The notes: generated by a model not told the origin, from the sequence alone. Shown: positions 36,300-46,456, counted from the first letter of the stretch. The stretch is DNA of 64,000 nucleotides from Winogradskyella psychrotolerans (GCF_018860565.1 NZ_JAHKPS010000022.1:237195-301194); one strand, 5' to 3'. Made by a program: numbers and translations.

Positions 36300-36482
36300 A
36301 GCAGAGGTAAATCTTTTGATTTCTCTGTTTTATAAACAACACAATTAGTAAAGCATTAGGTGTTTCAGTTACTGTTTAACTCTCAGTAATTGTAAAGCCG
36401 GTGTAGATTAACTTTTTAAGTTGTTTTAAGTTGGTAAGTTAATCTGTAAAAGCACTTTGAAATATTCAGAGTGCTTTTTTTT
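36300..36482 (+). ncRNA. Candidate structured small RNA upstream of trhO
   Basis: This 447-nt gap (36119-36565) has no convincing coding frame. It holds four successive hairpins. The first is CAGAG with AAATC against GATTT and CTCTG (36302-36327). The second is CAGTTACTG against CAGTAATTG (36366-36392). The third is GATTAACTT against AAGTTAATC (36406-36444). The fourth is a strong terminator (36449-36482). This ladder plus terminator suggests a stable RNA of about 180-240 nt. No clear promoter was found; the 5' end could lie near 36240. It could also be a leader region, but the terminator precedes the trhO promoter. Confidence 0.45.
36449..36482 (+). terminator. Strong Rho-independent terminator of the candidate RNA
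   Basis: AAAGCACT (36449-36456), extended by TTGA, pairs with TTCAG and AGTGCTTT (36470-36477), followed by eight T. No coding gene on the plus strand lies directly upstream for it to end. Confidence 0.85.
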
Positions 36483-36490
36483 GTGCTTAT

Positions 36491-36523
36491 TTTGAAGCTT
36501 TTGTACTAAAAATAATACCTTTG
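36491..36523 (+). promoter_or_regulatory. Promoter of trhO
   Basis: TTTG at 36491-36494 and TACCTTTG at 36516-36523 (21-nt spacing, slightly long). It lies 42 nt upstream of the start codon. Confidence 0.5.
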
Positions 36524-36565
36524 TCGCTTATTATTTTATTCTTTAACCTTAAAAATTAGTATAGC

Positions 36566-37636
36566 ATGCAACTGTACAATAACTTAAGTGCCAAAGAAAG
36601 AGCAGAACTTATTGCACAAGCGGGAAAAGAACGCTTAACCATCTCTTTCTACAAGTACGCTAAAATTAACAATACCGAAATTTTTAGAAACCACATGTTT
36701 CTCGCTTGGGATGAATTAGAAGTCTTAGGAAGAATCTACGTGGCCACTGAAGGAATTAATGCGCAACTTTCTGTACCTGCAGAAAACTTTGAAGCTTTTA
36801 AGAAACATCTGGATACCATTTCGTTTTTAGAAAATGTAAGATTAAATATTGCTATAGAGCACGATAATTTTGCCTTTTTAAAACTAAAAGTTAAAGTGCG
36901 TAAAAAAATTGTAGCAGACGGATTAAACGATGCGTCTTTTGATGTGACTAATAAAGGTGTTCATGTTAATGCTAAAAAATTCAACGAGCTTATTGAAGAC
37001 CCAAATACGGTTCTGGTAGATATGCGAAACCATTACGAAAGTGAAATTGGTCATTTTAAAAATGCCGTAACACCAGATGTAGATACTTTTAGAGAGTCTT
37101 TAGATTTAATTGAAGAAGATTTAAGAGCACACAAAGAAGACAAGAAGCTAGTGATGTATTGCACTGGAGGTATTAGATGTGAAAAAGCAAGTGCATATTA
37201 TAAGCATAAGGGCTTTAAAAACGTATTTCAGCTTGAAGGAGGTATCATTAACTATGTTAGACAGATTGAGGCTGAAGGCTTAGAAAATAAATTCTTAGGT
37301 AAAAACTTTGTCTTTGACGAAAGACGATCAGAACGTATCAGTGATGATGTTATTGCCAATTGTCACCAATGTGGAAAACCAGCAGATATGCACACAAATT
37401 GTGCTAATGAAGCTTGTCATTTATTATTTATTCAATGTGATGAATGTAAGGAAAAAATGGAAAATTGTTGTTCTTCAAACTGTATGGAAATAAATAGATT
37501 ACCATACGAAGAGCAAAAAGCATTACGCAAAGGGCAGGGCAATAGCAATGATATTTTTAAAAAAGGACGTGCAGATCATTTGCCATATAAAAAGGACTTG
37601 CGTAATATTTTTGATACCTTAGGCAAAACAATTTAA
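36566..37636 (+). CDS. trhO: tRNA uridine(34) hydroxylase (rhodanese-related)
   Basis: 356 residues. The N-terminal acylphosphatase-like region has RIYVATEGINAQLSVPAENF. The rhodanese domain (about 130-235) has VLVDMRNHYESEIGHFKNA and the catalytic loop CTGGIRCEKAS. The Cys-rich C-terminus has CHQCGKPADMHTNCANEACH and CDECKEKMENCCSSNC, probably a metal site. It makes 5-hydroxyuridine at tRNA position 34. The next gene starts on the base after its stop. Confidence 0.93.
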   Translation: MQLYNNLSAKERAELIAQAGKERLTISFYKYAKINNTEIFRNHMFLAWDELEVLGRIYVATEGINAQLSVPAENFEAFKKHLDTISFLENVRLNIAIEHDNFAFLKLKVKVRKKIVADGLNDASFDVTNKGVHVNAKKFNELIEDPNTVLVDMRNHYESEIGHFKNAVTPDVDTFRESLDLIEEDLRAHKEDKKLVMYCTGGIRCEKASAYYKHKGFKNVFQLEGGIINYVRQIEAEGLENKFLGKNFVFDERRSERISDDVIANCHQCGKPADMHTNCANEACHLLFIQCDECKEKMENCCSSNCMEINRLPYEEQKALRKGQGNSNDIFKKGRADHLPYKKDLRNIFDTLGKTI

Positions 37637-38641
37637 ATGAATATTTACAAGCTATTACAACTTAACAGAAAAATTAAGAGCCATAGGATTAAGTTCTTTG
37701 GGCTTTTTCTGTTGCATAAACTTAATAAGCGGTATTTAGCCGTTAATTTAGATCCTGTAATGGCTTGTAATTTGCGTTGTAAAATGTGTTATTTTACGGA
37801 TGAAGATTATGTAAAAACACTAAAAGGACAATTTAAAGATGAAGAATTAAATTTAGTAGCAAAAACTATTTTTAAACGTGCCTTAAAGCTTCAAATAGGT
37901 TGCGGTACTGAGCCTACATTGTATAAAAATCTTGTAAAAATTGTAGAATTAGGCAAGCAGTATAAAGTACCCTATATTTCTATAACGACAAATGCTAATT
38001 TATTAACTGAAGAAAAGATTGAAGCACTTTTAAAAGCAGGTTTAAATGAGTTTACAATTTCACTTCATGGCGTTACAAAAGAAAGCTACGAAGGCTTTAT
38101 GAAAAAAGCTAATTATGAGAAATTTCATAATGCGTTTAATGTTTTTAAGAAGCTTAAAGAAACTTATGATTTTAAAGTTAGAATAAACTATACCTTCAAC
38201 AAGGATAATTTTTACGAGCTTAGTGAGTTTTTTAACCATTTTGATGCCAAAAGCTTTGATATATTGCAAATTCGTCCAATTCAGAAAATTGGAAATACAG
38301 AATATAACGATTTTGATATCTCATCGTTAGCTAATGATTACCCTGACCTTATACAAACAATAAGAGCAACTTGCGCAAGTAATAATATAACGCTTATGGC
38401 TCCTAATACAATTTCTAAATTAGATTCAGAAAACCAATCGAGTTTTATTTTTGATTATACATTTTGCTATGTATCACCAAACAAATTTTGGAAAGAAGGC
38501 TTTAATTGGAAAGAGGAAAGCTTTAATAAATACTCAAAACGAATTGGCTGGAGCAATACATTGTTTTCTAATATCTTTAAGTCTAAAACACAGTTAAAAT
38601 CGCTGTCTAATAAATTGAATTACGAAATAGAATTCACCTAG
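37637..38641 (+). CDS. Radical SAM protein
   Basis: 334 residues. The cluster-binding motif is in DPVMACNLRCKMCYFTD (CxxxCxxC). GCGTEPTLYKN and ISITTNANLLTEEKIEALLK AGL fit the radical SAM barrel. There is no obvious SPASM Cys set at the C-terminus beyond a single Cys in FDYTFCYVSP. It abuts trhO with no gap and is probably co-transcribed. Substrate unknown. Confidence 0.88.
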   Translation: MNIYKLLQLNRKIKSHRIKFFGLFLLHKLNKRYLAVNLDPVMACNLRCKMCYFTDEDYVKTLKGQFKDEELNLVAKTIFKRALKLQIGCGTEPTLYKNLVKIVELGKQYKVPYISITTNANLLTEEKIEALLKAGLNEFTISLHGVTKESYEGFMKKANYEKFHNAFNVFKKLKETYDFKVRINYTFNKDNFYELSEFFNHFDAKSFDILQIRPIQKIGNTEYNDFDISSLANDYPDLIQTIRATCASNNITLMAPNTISKLDSENQSSFIFDYTFCYVSPNKFWKEGFNWKEESFNKYSKRIGWSNTLFSNIFKSKTQLKSLSNKLNYEIEFT

Positions 38642-38831
38642 ATGTCACACTTAATAATTGAAAATATTAATAATATGAACACTGAACTTTTTAGTGTCAT
38701 ATAAGAATGACGTGCAGCAATAACAATTTGACTTTAGATAACTAGAGAAATAATCTTATCTTTACTCATTAATTATTTACGAATCCTATATCTAGATTTT
38801 TTTATTTCTAGATTTAATATATAAAATTTTT

Positions 38832-40082
38832 ATGGCTTGTAACAGTTGCTCAACTGGTAAAGATGGCCAACCAAAAGGATGCAAAAACAATGGGACTTGT
38901 GGTACAGATAGCTGCAATAAACTTACTGTTTTTGATTGGTTAGCTAATATGTCGCTTCCAAACGGACAAGACCCATTTATTGGTGTTGAAGTGCGTTTTA
39001 AAAACGGCAGAAAACACTATTATAAAAATACAGAAAACCTCACATTAAGCATTGGAGATATAGTGGCAACACAGGCAAAGTCTGGCCACGATATAGGTAT
39101 GGTTACACTTACAGGAGAATTGGTAAGGGTACAAATGAAACGCAAAAAAGTAAGACTTAATGACACTGAAAATGTTTTAAAAATATACCGAAAAGCGTCA
39201 CAAAAAGACATCGATATTTGGTCTGCAGCTAGAGACAGAGAGGAACCAATGAAGGTTAAAGCACGTCAATTTGCTATAGATTTAAAGCTGAAAATGAAAA
39301 TTTCAGATATAGAATTTCAAGGAGATGGCAGCAAAGCAACCTTTTATTATACCGCAGAAGAGCGCGTAGATTTTAGAGAATTAATTAAGGTTTTTGCACG
39401 TGAGTTTAGGACACGTATTGAGATGAAGCAAGTTGGCTTTAGACAAGAGGCTGCACGATTAGGTGGTATTGGATCCTGTGGTAGAGAATTGTGCTGTTCT
39501 ACATGGTTAACAGATTTTAGATCTGTTAGTACATCTGCAGCACGTTATCAACAATTATCTTTAAACCCTTTAAAGCTTGCCGGACAATGTGGAAAATTAA
39601 AATGTTGTCTTAATTATGAGTTAGATGCCTACTTAGATGCTTTAAAAGCTTTTCCTAAATCAGACACTAAATTATATACAGAAAAAGGAAATGCAGTTTG
39701 CCAAAAAACAGACATTTTTAAAGGATTAATGTGGTATGCCTATGAAGGCGAATGGATGAATTGGCATATTATTACCACAGATCAAGCCAACGAAATTATT
39801 GAAAAAAACAAAAGAAAAGAAAAAGTCGCAAGCCTTGAAGAATATGCGGTAGAGCACATTCAAGACACTAAAAATGAGTTTGAGAACGTTGTAGGTCAAG
39901 ATAGTTTAACGCGTTTTGATAGTCCAAAACCGAATAAGAAACGTAAAAATAACAGGAACAACAGAAATAACAAGAATAGAAAGAGCAACAATAAGAGTAA
40001 TAACAGTAAAAATAAAACTCAAAATCGAAGCCGTAATCAAAAACCAAAAGCCAAAACAAATACAAATGCGAAGAAAGACTAA
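38832..40082 (+). CDS. ricT: PSP1-domain protein RicT-like (YaaT family)
   Basis: 416 residues. Cys clusters: MACNSCSTGKDGQPKGCKNN at the N-terminus, GIGSCGRELCCSTWL and GQCGKLKCCLNYE in the core. The PSP1 body runs about 45-290. The C-terminal tail of about 50 residues is very rich in Lys, Asn and Arg. RicT is an Fe-S protein in RNA processing complexes in Bacillus; in flavobacteria the gene regularly sits before gldH. The last 17 nt overlap gldH. Confidence 0.85.
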   Translation: MACNSCSTGKDGQPKGCKNNGTCGTDSCNKLTVFDWLANMSLPNGQDPFIGVEVRFKNGRKHYYKNTENLTLSIGDIVATQAKSGHDIGMVTLTGELVRVQMKRKKVRLNDTENVLKIYRKASQKDIDIWSAARDREEPMKVKARQFAIDLKLKMKISDIEFQGDGSKATFYYTAEERVDFRELIKVFAREFRTRIEMKQVGFRQEAARLGGIGSCGRELCCSTWLTDFRSVSTSAARYQQLSLNPLKLAGQCGKLKCCLNYELDAYLDALKAFPKSDTKLYTEKGNAVCQKTDIFKGLMWYAYEGEWMNWHIITTDQANEIIEKNKRKEKVASLEEYAVEHIQDTKNEFENVVGQDSLTRFDSPKPNKKRKNNRNNRNNKNRKSNNKSNNSKNKTQNRSRNQKPKAKTNTNAKKD

Positions 40083-40569
40083 TGGATTATTTTTGGTTAT
40101 AATCAGTTGTTTTTTATTGGCGAGTTGTGACTCAGAAGCTGTGTTTGACCAATATAAATCAGTTCCAAATCAATGGCATAAGGATTCTGTTGCTAGTTTT
40201 AATTTTAAAGCACCTGATACTTTAAAAAATTACAATTTGTTTGTTAATTTAAGAAATACAGATGCTTATAAATTTAGTAACTTATTTCTTATAGTAGAAT
40301 TAAATTATCCAAACGGAAAAGCAGTAAAAGACACTTTAGAATATAAAATGGCTGCTCCAAATGGAGAATTGTTAGGAACAGGTTTTTCAGACTTAAAAGA
40401 GAATAAATTGTGGTTTAGAGGTTATAAAGAACCTTTTAGGTTTAATGAAGAAGGAGATTACACCGTAAATATTCAACATGCCATGAGACATAATGGCGAT
40501 GTTAATGGTGTTAAAAATTTAGAAGGTATAACAGATATTGGTTTTAGAGTAGAACAGGCTCAAAAGTAG
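40066..40569 (+). CDS. gldH: Gliding motility lipoprotein GldH
   Basis: 167 residues from the ATG at 40066, which gives the signal TNGLFLVIISCFLLASC with a lipobox Cys. An open frame reaches 50 codons further upstream into ricT but would have no signal peptide at its head. The body carries the GldH pattern AVFDQYKSVPNQWHKDSVAS, FNFKAPDTLKNYNLFVNLRN and FRFNEEGDYTVNIQHAMR. It is needed for gliding in Flavobacterium. The PBP1A gene follows after 5 nt. Confidence 0.9.
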   Translation: MRRKTNGLFLVIISCFLLASCDSEAVFDQYKSVPNQWHKDSVASFNFKAPDTLKNYNLFVNLRNTDAYKFSNLFLIVELNYPNGKAVKDTLEYKMAAPNGELLGTGFSDLKENKLWFRGYKEPFRFNEEGDYTVNIQHAMRHNGDVNGVKNLEGITDIGFRVEQAQK

Positions 40570-40574
40570 TAATT

Positions 40575-42932
40575 ATGGCAAAAAAGAAAACAACGAAATC
40601 TAAACCAGAAACTTTAGATTTTTCAAAATATGTACGTTGGTTTTGGATGGTATTTTTAGGAGGTGTTTTAGCCTTTGTATTATTATTTCTATTCGCTTCT
40701 TGGGGATTTTTAGGTGAAATGCCAGATCACACCAAGTTAGAAAATCCTGAAACTAATTTAGCTTCGGAAATCATTTCTTCAGATGATAAAACATTAGGTA
40801 AATTCTATTTTAACGATAATAGAACGCCTGTAGATTTTAAAGAATTACCTCAAAATATTGTAGATGCTTTAATTGCGACTGAAGATGTGCGTCATTACGA
40901 ACATTCAGGTATTGACGGCAGAGGTACACTTAGGGCTATTTATAAATTAGGAAGCGGAGGAGGAGCTAGTACAATCTCTCAACAATTAGCTAAGAATTTA
41001 TTTACAAAACAAGTGTCTAGTAATATTATTGAACGTCTTTCTCAGAAAGTAAGAGAATGGATTATTGCTATTCGTTTAGAACGTCAATACACAAAAGAAG
41101 AAATTATAGCCCAATATCTTAACATTGTTGATTTCAATAACAATGCAGATGGTATACGTAGTGCCGCTAGAATATATTTTGGTAAAGAACCTAAAGATTT
41201 AGATATCAAGGAATCGGCTATGATTGTAGGAATGTTGAAAAATCCAACCTTATATAATCCTAGACCACATAGAAACCCTGTTGGGACTAGAAATAGACGT
41301 AATGTTGTTTTAGCTCAAATGAACAAATATGGATTTATTACTGAAGAGGTAAAAGATTCACTTCAAAAAACAGAGTTAGATTTAAATTATTCTCCAGAAT
41401 CACATCGTGAAGGGATTGCTACTTATTTTAGAGAATACCTTAGAGGTTTCATGAAAGAATGGACAAGTGATAAAAAGAATAGAAAGCCAGATGGTAGTAA
41501 ATACGACTTATACACAGATGGTTTAAAAATCTATACAACAATAGATTCTCGAATGCAACAATATGCAGAAGATGCTATTGAGCAACACATGCCAAGATTA
41601 CAAGCAGAATTTAACAATCAAAATACTCCAAAACGTAATAAAACAACACCGTTTTTAGGTTTAACTACTTCAGAGGTTAATAAATTACTAAACGATCATA
41701 TGAAACGCGGTGAGCGTTGGAGGGTGCTTAAAAGTCAAGGGAAATCTGAAAAAGAGATTAGAGCTTCGTTTCAAAAACCTACCGAAATGAGGGTTTTCAA
41801 ATGGGTAAATGGAAAAGCAAGCGAAGTAGATACGGTTATGAAACCTATAGATTCTATGCGTTATTATAAATCGTTTTTCCATCCAGGTATGATGTCTATG
41901 GACCCGCTTACAGGTCATGTAAAAGCTTGGGTAGGAGGTATGAATTATAAACACTTCCAATACGATATGGTAAAACAAGGAACAAGGCAAGTAGGTTCTA
42001 CGTTTAAACCTTTTGTTTATGCCACAGCGATAGATCAATTACAATTTTCTCCTTGCGATTCATTTCCAAGAACTCCAATAACTATTGAAGCTAATAAATT
42101 TGGAAATCCAGAACCTTGGACGACTAAGAATTCTGATGGAAATTATTCAGGGAAACAAACCCTTAAAGATGCTTTGGCAAGTTCTACCAATACAGTAACA
42201 GCGCGTTTAATTAACGAAATTGGACCGCAACCCGTTGTAGAAATGGCAAAAAAATTAGGGGTTACTTCAGATATTTTACCTGTACCAGCAATTGCATTAG
42301 GTACGACAGAGATTAGTGTTTACGAGATGGTTGCTGCCTATTCTACATTTGCAAACAAAGGAGTATATAATAAACCTGTAATGGTAACACGCATTGAGGA
42401 TAAAAACGGAACAGTACTTTATCAGTTTACGCCAGAAAGTAAGGATGTTCTAAGTGAAGAGGTTGCTTATGTAACTGTAAACTTAATGGAAGGAGTTACT
42501 CAAGCAGGATCTTCTGGAGGTCGTCTAAGGTCTAAAGGTGTAGATAAATACAATACAATGTATAGAGAGATAATGACGGGTTATCCTTATGAATTAGACA
42601 ATCCAATTGCAGGTAAAACAGGAACAACTCAAAATCAAAGTGATGGTTGGTTTATGGGTATGGTGCCAAATTTAGTTACCGGAGTTTGGGTTGGAGCTGA
42701 AGATAGATCTGTACATTTTAGATCTATTACCTATGGTCAAGGTGCGTCTATGGCATTACCAATATGGGGTTTATATATGAAGGCTTGTTATGAAGATGAA
42801 ACTTTAGATATTTCAAAAGATGAATTTGAAAAACCTTCAAACTTAACCATTAATATTGATTGTGATGTTAAAGGAGAAGGGGATCTTGGTGGCAACGAAG
42901 ACCCAGAAGGGGTTATTGACTTCGATTTCTAA
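40575..42932 (+). CDS. Class A penicillin-binding protein (PBP1A type)
   Basis: 785 residues. One N-terminal membrane helix (about 20-44) is followed by a glycosyltransferase 51 domain with ATEDVRHYEHSG and GGASTISQQLAKNLF, then a transpeptidase with SxxK in QVGSTFKPFVY, SSTNT (SxN) and GKTGTTQN (KTG). It polymerises and cross-links peptidoglycan outside the inner membrane. The tail is acidic (KGEGDLGGNEDPEGVIDFDF). Order ricT-gldH-pbp is conserved in the family as far as recalled. Confidence 0.95.
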   Translation: MAKKKTTKSKPETLDFSKYVRWFWMVFLGGVLAFVLLFLFASWGFLGEMPDHTKLENPETNLASEIISSDDKTLGKFYFNDNRTPVDFKELPQNIVDALIATEDVRHYEHSGIDGRGTLRAIYKLGSGGGASTISQQLAKNLFTKQVSSNIIERLSQKVREWIIAIRLERQYTKEEIIAQYLNIVDFNNNADGIRSAARIYFGKEPKDLDIKESAMIVGMLKNPTLYNPRPHRNPVGTRNRRNVVLAQMNKYGFITEEVKDSLQKTELDLNYSPESHREGIATYFREYLRGFMKEWTSDKKNRKPDGSKYDLYTDGLKIYTTIDSRMQQYAEDAIEQHMPRLQAEFNNQNTPKRNKTTPFLGLTTSEVNKLLNDHMKRGERWRVLKSQGKSEKEIRASFQKPTEMRVFKWVNGKASEVDTVMKPIDSMRYYKSFFHPGMMSMDPLTGHVKAWVGGMNYKHFQYDMVKQGTRQVGSTFKPFVYATAIDQLQFSPCDSFPRTPITIEANKFGNPEPWTTKNSDGNYSGKQTLKDALASSTNTVTARLINEIGPQPVVEMAKKLGVTSDILPVPAIALGTTEISVYEMVAAYSTFANKGVYNKPVMVTRIEDKNGTVLYQFTPESKDVLSEEVAYVTVNLMEGVTQAGSSGGRLRSKGVDKYNTMYREIMTGYPYELDNPIAGKTGTTQNQSDGWFMGMVPNLVTGVWVGAEDRSVHFRSITYGQGASMALPIWGLYMKACYEDETLDISKDEFEKPSNLTINIDCDVKGEGDLGGNEDPEGVIDFDF

Positions 42933-42987
42933 TAATCTGTAATAGTCACACCCTTATTTTATGACTATATATTATAAAGTAAGAGCA

Positions 42988-42995
42988 TAGTTTTG
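42988..42995 (+). promoter_or_regulatory. -7 box for scoAB
   Basis: TAGTTTTG fits the -7 consensus, 30 nt upstream of scoA. No clear -33 element. A dyad ATAGTCA...TGACTAT lies just before, within 42948-42968, and could end the pbp transcript. Confidence 0.5.
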
Positions 42996-43024
42996 TATTT
43001 TTCAGAAGCAAAATTTCTTTATAT

Positions 43025-43726
43025 ATGATTAATAAAAAAGTGGACAATATTACAGAGGCGCTAAAAGGTGTTAGTGATAATATGACCTTTATGTTTGGCG
43101 GTTTTGGATTATCTGGAATTCCAGAAAATGCCATTGCAGAACTTGTAAAACGCAAAGTAAAAGGTTTAACCTGTATTTCTAATAATGCAGGAGTCGATGA
43201 TTTTGGTTTAGGTTTATTACTACATCAAAAACAAATCAAAAAAATGATTTCCTCTTATGTAGGCGAAAATGATGAGTTTGAACGTCAAATGCTTTCAGGT
43301 GAGTTAGATGTTGAGTTAATACCTCAAGGAACATTAGCTGAGCGCGCTAGAGCAGCACAGGCAGGTTTTCCTGCGTTTTATACTCCAGCGGGTTACGGAA
43401 CAGAAGTTGCAGAAGGTAAAGAAACAAGAGAGTTTGATGGTAAAATGTATGTGTTAGAGCATGCGTTTAAAGCCGATTTTGCTTTTATAAAAGCATGGAA
43501 AGGCGATGCTGCCGGAAACTTAATCTTTAAAGGAACAGCAAGAAATTTTAATCCAAACATGTGTGGAGCAGCTAAAATTACTGTTGTTGAGGTTGAAGAA
43601 TTAGTTCCAGTAGGTGATTTAGATCCTAATCAAATACATATTCCTGGCATTTTTGTTCAACGTATTTTTCAAGGTGAGACATATGAAAAAAGAATAGAAC
43701 AATTAACAGTTAGACAAAGAGCATAG
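43025..43726 (+). CDS. scoA: 3-oxoacid CoA-transferase subunit A
   Basis: 233 residues. The family start pattern is [15 protein letters not shown], with [16 protein letters not shown] and [18 protein letters not shown]. It works with subunit B to transfer CoA from succinyl-CoA or acetyl-CoA to a 3-oxoacid such as acetoacetate. scoB starts 2 nt after its stop. Confidence 0.93.
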   Translation: MINKKVDNITEALKGVSDNMTFMFGGFGLSGIPENAIAELVKRKVKGLTCISNNAGVDDFGLGLLLHQKQIKKMISSYVGENDEFERQMLSGELDVELIPQGTLAERARAAQAGFPAFYTPAGYGTEVAEGKETREFDGKMYVLEHAFKADFAFIKAWKGDAAGNLIFKGTARNFNPNMCGAAKITVVEVEELVPVGDLDPNQIHIPGIFVQRIFQGETYEKRIEQLTVRQRA

Positions 43727-43728
43727 TT

Positions 43729-44382
43729 ATGTTAGATAAAAACGGAATAGCAAAACGCATTGCAAAAGAAGTAAAAGACGGTTACTATGTTAATTTAGGA
43801 ATTGGGATTCCAACATTAGTAGCAAATTTTGTAAGAGATGATATTGATGTCGAATTTCAAAGTGAAAATGGTGTTTTAGGAATGGGACCTTTCCCTTTTG
43901 AAGGTGATGAAGATGCCGATATTATTAATGCAGGAAAACAGACCATAACGACTTTGCCTGGAGCTTCATTTTTTGATTCAGCAACAAGTTTTGCGATGAT
44001 TAGAGGACAACATGTTGATTTAACGATACTTGGTTCTATGGAAGTGTCAGAAAAAGGCGATATAGCTAATTGGAAAATTCCAGGTAAAATGGTTAAAGGT
44101 ATGGGAGGTGCTATGGATTTAGTTGCTAGCGCAGAAAACATTATCGTTGCCATGATGCATACGAATAGAGCGGGTGAATCTAAGTTACTGAAAGAGTGTT
44201 CTTTACCATTAACTGGAGTTGCCTGTGTAAAGAAAATAGTAACAAACTTGGCGGTTATAGAAGTAACACCAAAAGGATTTAAACTTTTAGAACGCGCACC
44301 AGGTGTTTCTGTAGAAGAGATTAAAAAAGCAACAGAAGGCGAATTGATTATTGAAGGTGATATTCCCGAAATGGAATTATAA
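43729..44382 (+). CDS. scoB: 3-oxoacid CoA-transferase subunit B
   Basis: 217 residues. The catalytic Glu46 is in QSENGVLGMG, and YVNLGIGIPTLVANF is near the N-terminus. It completes the enzyme encoded by scoA and allows use or formation of acetoacetate. A terminator follows. Confidence 0.94.
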   Translation: MLDKNGIAKRIAKEVKDGYYVNLGIGIPTLVANFVRDDIDVEFQSENGVLGMGPFPFEGDEDADIINAGKQTITTLPGASFFDSATSFAMIRGQHVDLTILGSMEVSEKGDIANWKIPGKMVKGMGGAMDLVASAENIIVAMMHTNRAGESKLLKECSLPLTGVACVKKIVTNLAVIEVTPKGFKLLERAPGVSVEEIKKATEGELIIEGDIPEMEL

Positions 44383-44404
44383 AAATAGCTTACATAATAA
44401 ATTT

Positions 44405-44432
44405 AAAACCGCTAATGTATAGCGGTTTTTTT
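44405..44432 (+). terminator. Rho-independent terminator of scoAB
   Basis: AAAACCGCT (44405-44413) pairs with AGCGGTTTT (44421-44429), followed by more T. Confidence 0.88.
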
Positions 44433-44622
44433 GTACGAAAAATAACAATAAAATATGTTAAATGTTAAAATTAAGTGTATTTCAACGATTAATTATGTGT
44501 TTTAGCTGATTAAATAAAAATAAATTACATATTGCAGTCCCAAACAAAATGAATTAAATTAACCTGATTTACCATAAACTTAATTTACCTTTTTGCCCCA
44601 AATCTACCATGAATTACTGCTT

Positions 44623-44748
44623 ATGAAATCAAAACCAAATCTACCAGAACCTACTTTAAATGAAAACGATGAGTTTTCAGTATTAGAAAACACTTTTGAG
44701 TTAGTGTCAAATGTTTTTAAATTAGCAAAAAAAGTATTCATGCTATAA
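44623..44748 (+). CDS. 41-residue hypothetical protein
   Basis: MKSKPNLPEPTLNENDEFSV starts the protein. The rest is an amphipathic helix (ENTFELVSNVFKLAKKVFM). It ends inside the last 6 nt of the converging ABC gene. A TACC-TTTTTG near 44586 resembles a -7 box with one extra T. Composition looks gene-like, but there is no homologue known to me. Confidence 0.4.
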   Translation: MKSKPNLPEPTLNENDEFSVLENTFELVSNVFKLAKKVFML

Positions 44749-46428
44749 TCCTTTTGGAATAGCATGAATTAACTTTTTTGTGTAAGCTTTTTTTGGTGAA
44801 GCGTAAATTATATCTGCATCTCCAATTTCTTCAATTTTTCCTTTATTCATTACTAATAGTTGATCAGACATATATTTTACAACCGCCAAATCGTGCGAAA
44901 TAAATATATAAGTAAATCCAAATTGCGCTTTTAAATCATTCAGCAAGTTTAAAACTTGTGCTTGTACAGAAATGTCTAAAGCAGAAACAGACTCGTCACA
45001 AACTATAAGCTGAGGTTCTAATGCAATAGTTCTAGCAATACCTATACGTTGGCGTTGTCCACCAGAAAACTCATGAGGATAGCGATCAAAAGCAGTAGCA
45101 TCTAATCCTACTTTGTTTAAAATGTCAATTACCTTTTTTTTACGTGCTTCATGAGAAATTCCAATATTATGAACCGTCATAGGTTCTAAAATAGCGTTAC
45201 CAACAGTTAAACGAGGGTTTAAAGAGGCAAAGGGATCCTGAAATATAATCTGAATATCTTTTCGCAAGGCTCGCATTTCTGAAGTACTCAAATTAGTGAT
45301 ATCCTTGCCTTTGTATAAAATTCTTCCAGCTGTGGCTTTGTCTAATTGTAGTATGGCATTTCCTAAAGTAGATTTTCCGCAACCAGATTCTCCAACTAAG
45401 CCTAAGGTTTCACCTGTATATACCTTAAAGCTTACTCCATCAACAGCGTTAAACGGTTGATTTTTAGAAAACCATCCTGTTTTTGAGAGGTACGTTTTTT
45501 CTACGTCAATGACTTCCAATAGCGGTTGTTGTGCATATAGCTTTTCATGATTTTTTATGCGATCTGCTTCAGAAATAATAGTAGTATTCACATTACCTGT
45601 CATAAAATCAGAAATGGTAGGTAGTTGTTTTAACCTAAAATCTGTTGAAGGTCTTGCTGCAATTAATGCTTTTGTATAAGTGTGCTTTGGTAAATGAAAA
45701 ATGTCTTTAGTCGCTCCTTGTTCTACAATTTGGCCTTGATACATCACTAAAACACGATCTGCTAATTCAGAAACCAAGGATAAATCATGCGAAATAAATA
45801 AGACACTCATTTCTGTTTCTGTTTGGATGTCTTTTAATAGCTCTAAAATCTCTTTTTGAACGGTTACATCTAATGCTGTTGTTGGTTCGTCTGCAATGAG
45901 TAATTTAGGTTTACAGGCAATAGCAATAGCAATCATGACGCGTTGTTTTTGTCCACCAGAAATTTCATGTGGATAAGCCTTTAAAATTCGCTCTGGATTG
46001 GGAAGTTTTACTTTTTCAAAGAGGTTTATAACTTCAGATGTTAGTTCTGTAGCTGATAATTTAAAGTGTTGTTTTAAGATTTCTTCAACTTGTTTCCCGC
46101 AACGCATCGATGGATTTAAAGAACTCATAGGTTCTTGAAAAATCATCGCAATGTCTTTTCCTCTTAGGGCTTGAAATTCTTTTTCAGGCAAACTAACGAG
46201 ATCTTTATCCTTAAATAAGATAGAGCCAGAGGTAATTTGGGAAATCTGCTTGGGTAATAAACCCATTAGAGCTAATGACGAAATGGACTTGCCAGAACCA
46301 GATTCTCCAACAACAGCTACAATTTCATTTGCTTTTATATCAAATGAAATGTTTTTTATAATTTGTTTTTCAACCTTGTCTTTATAAAAAGAGATATGTA
46401 GTTGTTTAACGCTAATTAAATTTGCCAT
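44743..46428 (-). CDS. Oligopeptide-type ABC transporter ATPase, two fused nucleotide-binding domains
   Basis: 561 residues. NBD1 (about 1-265): [41 protein letters not shown]2 (about 300-561): [38 protein letters not shown]. This is the DppD-DppF fusion form (YejF/GsiA-like) that powers peptide uptake. The permeases are not next to it, so it must work with genes elsewhere. Confidence 0.9.
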   Translation of the reverse strand: MANLISVKQLHISFYKDKVEKQIIKNISFDIKANEIVAVVGESGSGKSISSLALMGLLPKQISQITSGSILFKDKDLVSLPEKEFQALRGKDIAMIFQEPMSSLNPSMRCGKQVEEILKQHFKLSATELTSEVINLFEKVKLPNPERILKAYPHEISGGQKQRVMIAIAIACKPKLLIADEPTTALDVTVQKEILELLKDIQTETEMSVLFISHDLSLVSELADRVLVMYQGQIVEQGATKDIFHLPKHTYTKALIAARPSTDFRLKQLPTISDFMTGNVNTTIISEADRIKNHEKLYAQQPLLEVIDVEKTYLSKTGWFSKNQPFNAVDGVSFKVYTGETLGLVGESGCGKSTLGNAILQLDKATAGRILYKGKDITNLSTSEMRALRKDIQIIFQDPFASLNPRLTVGNAILEPMTVHNIGISHEARKKKVIDILNKVGLDATAFDRYPHEFSGGQRQRIGIARTIALEPQLIVCDESVSALDISVQAQVLNLLNDLKAQFGFTYIFISHDLAVVKYMSDQLLVMNKGKIEEIGDADIIYASPKKAYTKKLIHAIPKGL

Positions 46429-46456
46429 AAATAAAGTTTCAATCTAATGCGCTAAA

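Noticed and set aside
39868..40065. Minus-strand frame rich in Tyr, Cys and Phe
   Set aside because: Artifact of the Lys/Asn-rich RicT tail read backwards.
39916..40065. 50-codon extension of gldH into ricT
   Set aside because: Would put the lipoprotein signal in the middle of the protein.
41688..42038. Open frame on the minus strand within the PBP1A gene
   Set aside because: Cys/Tyr/Phe-rich shadow of a clear gene in the transpeptidase region.
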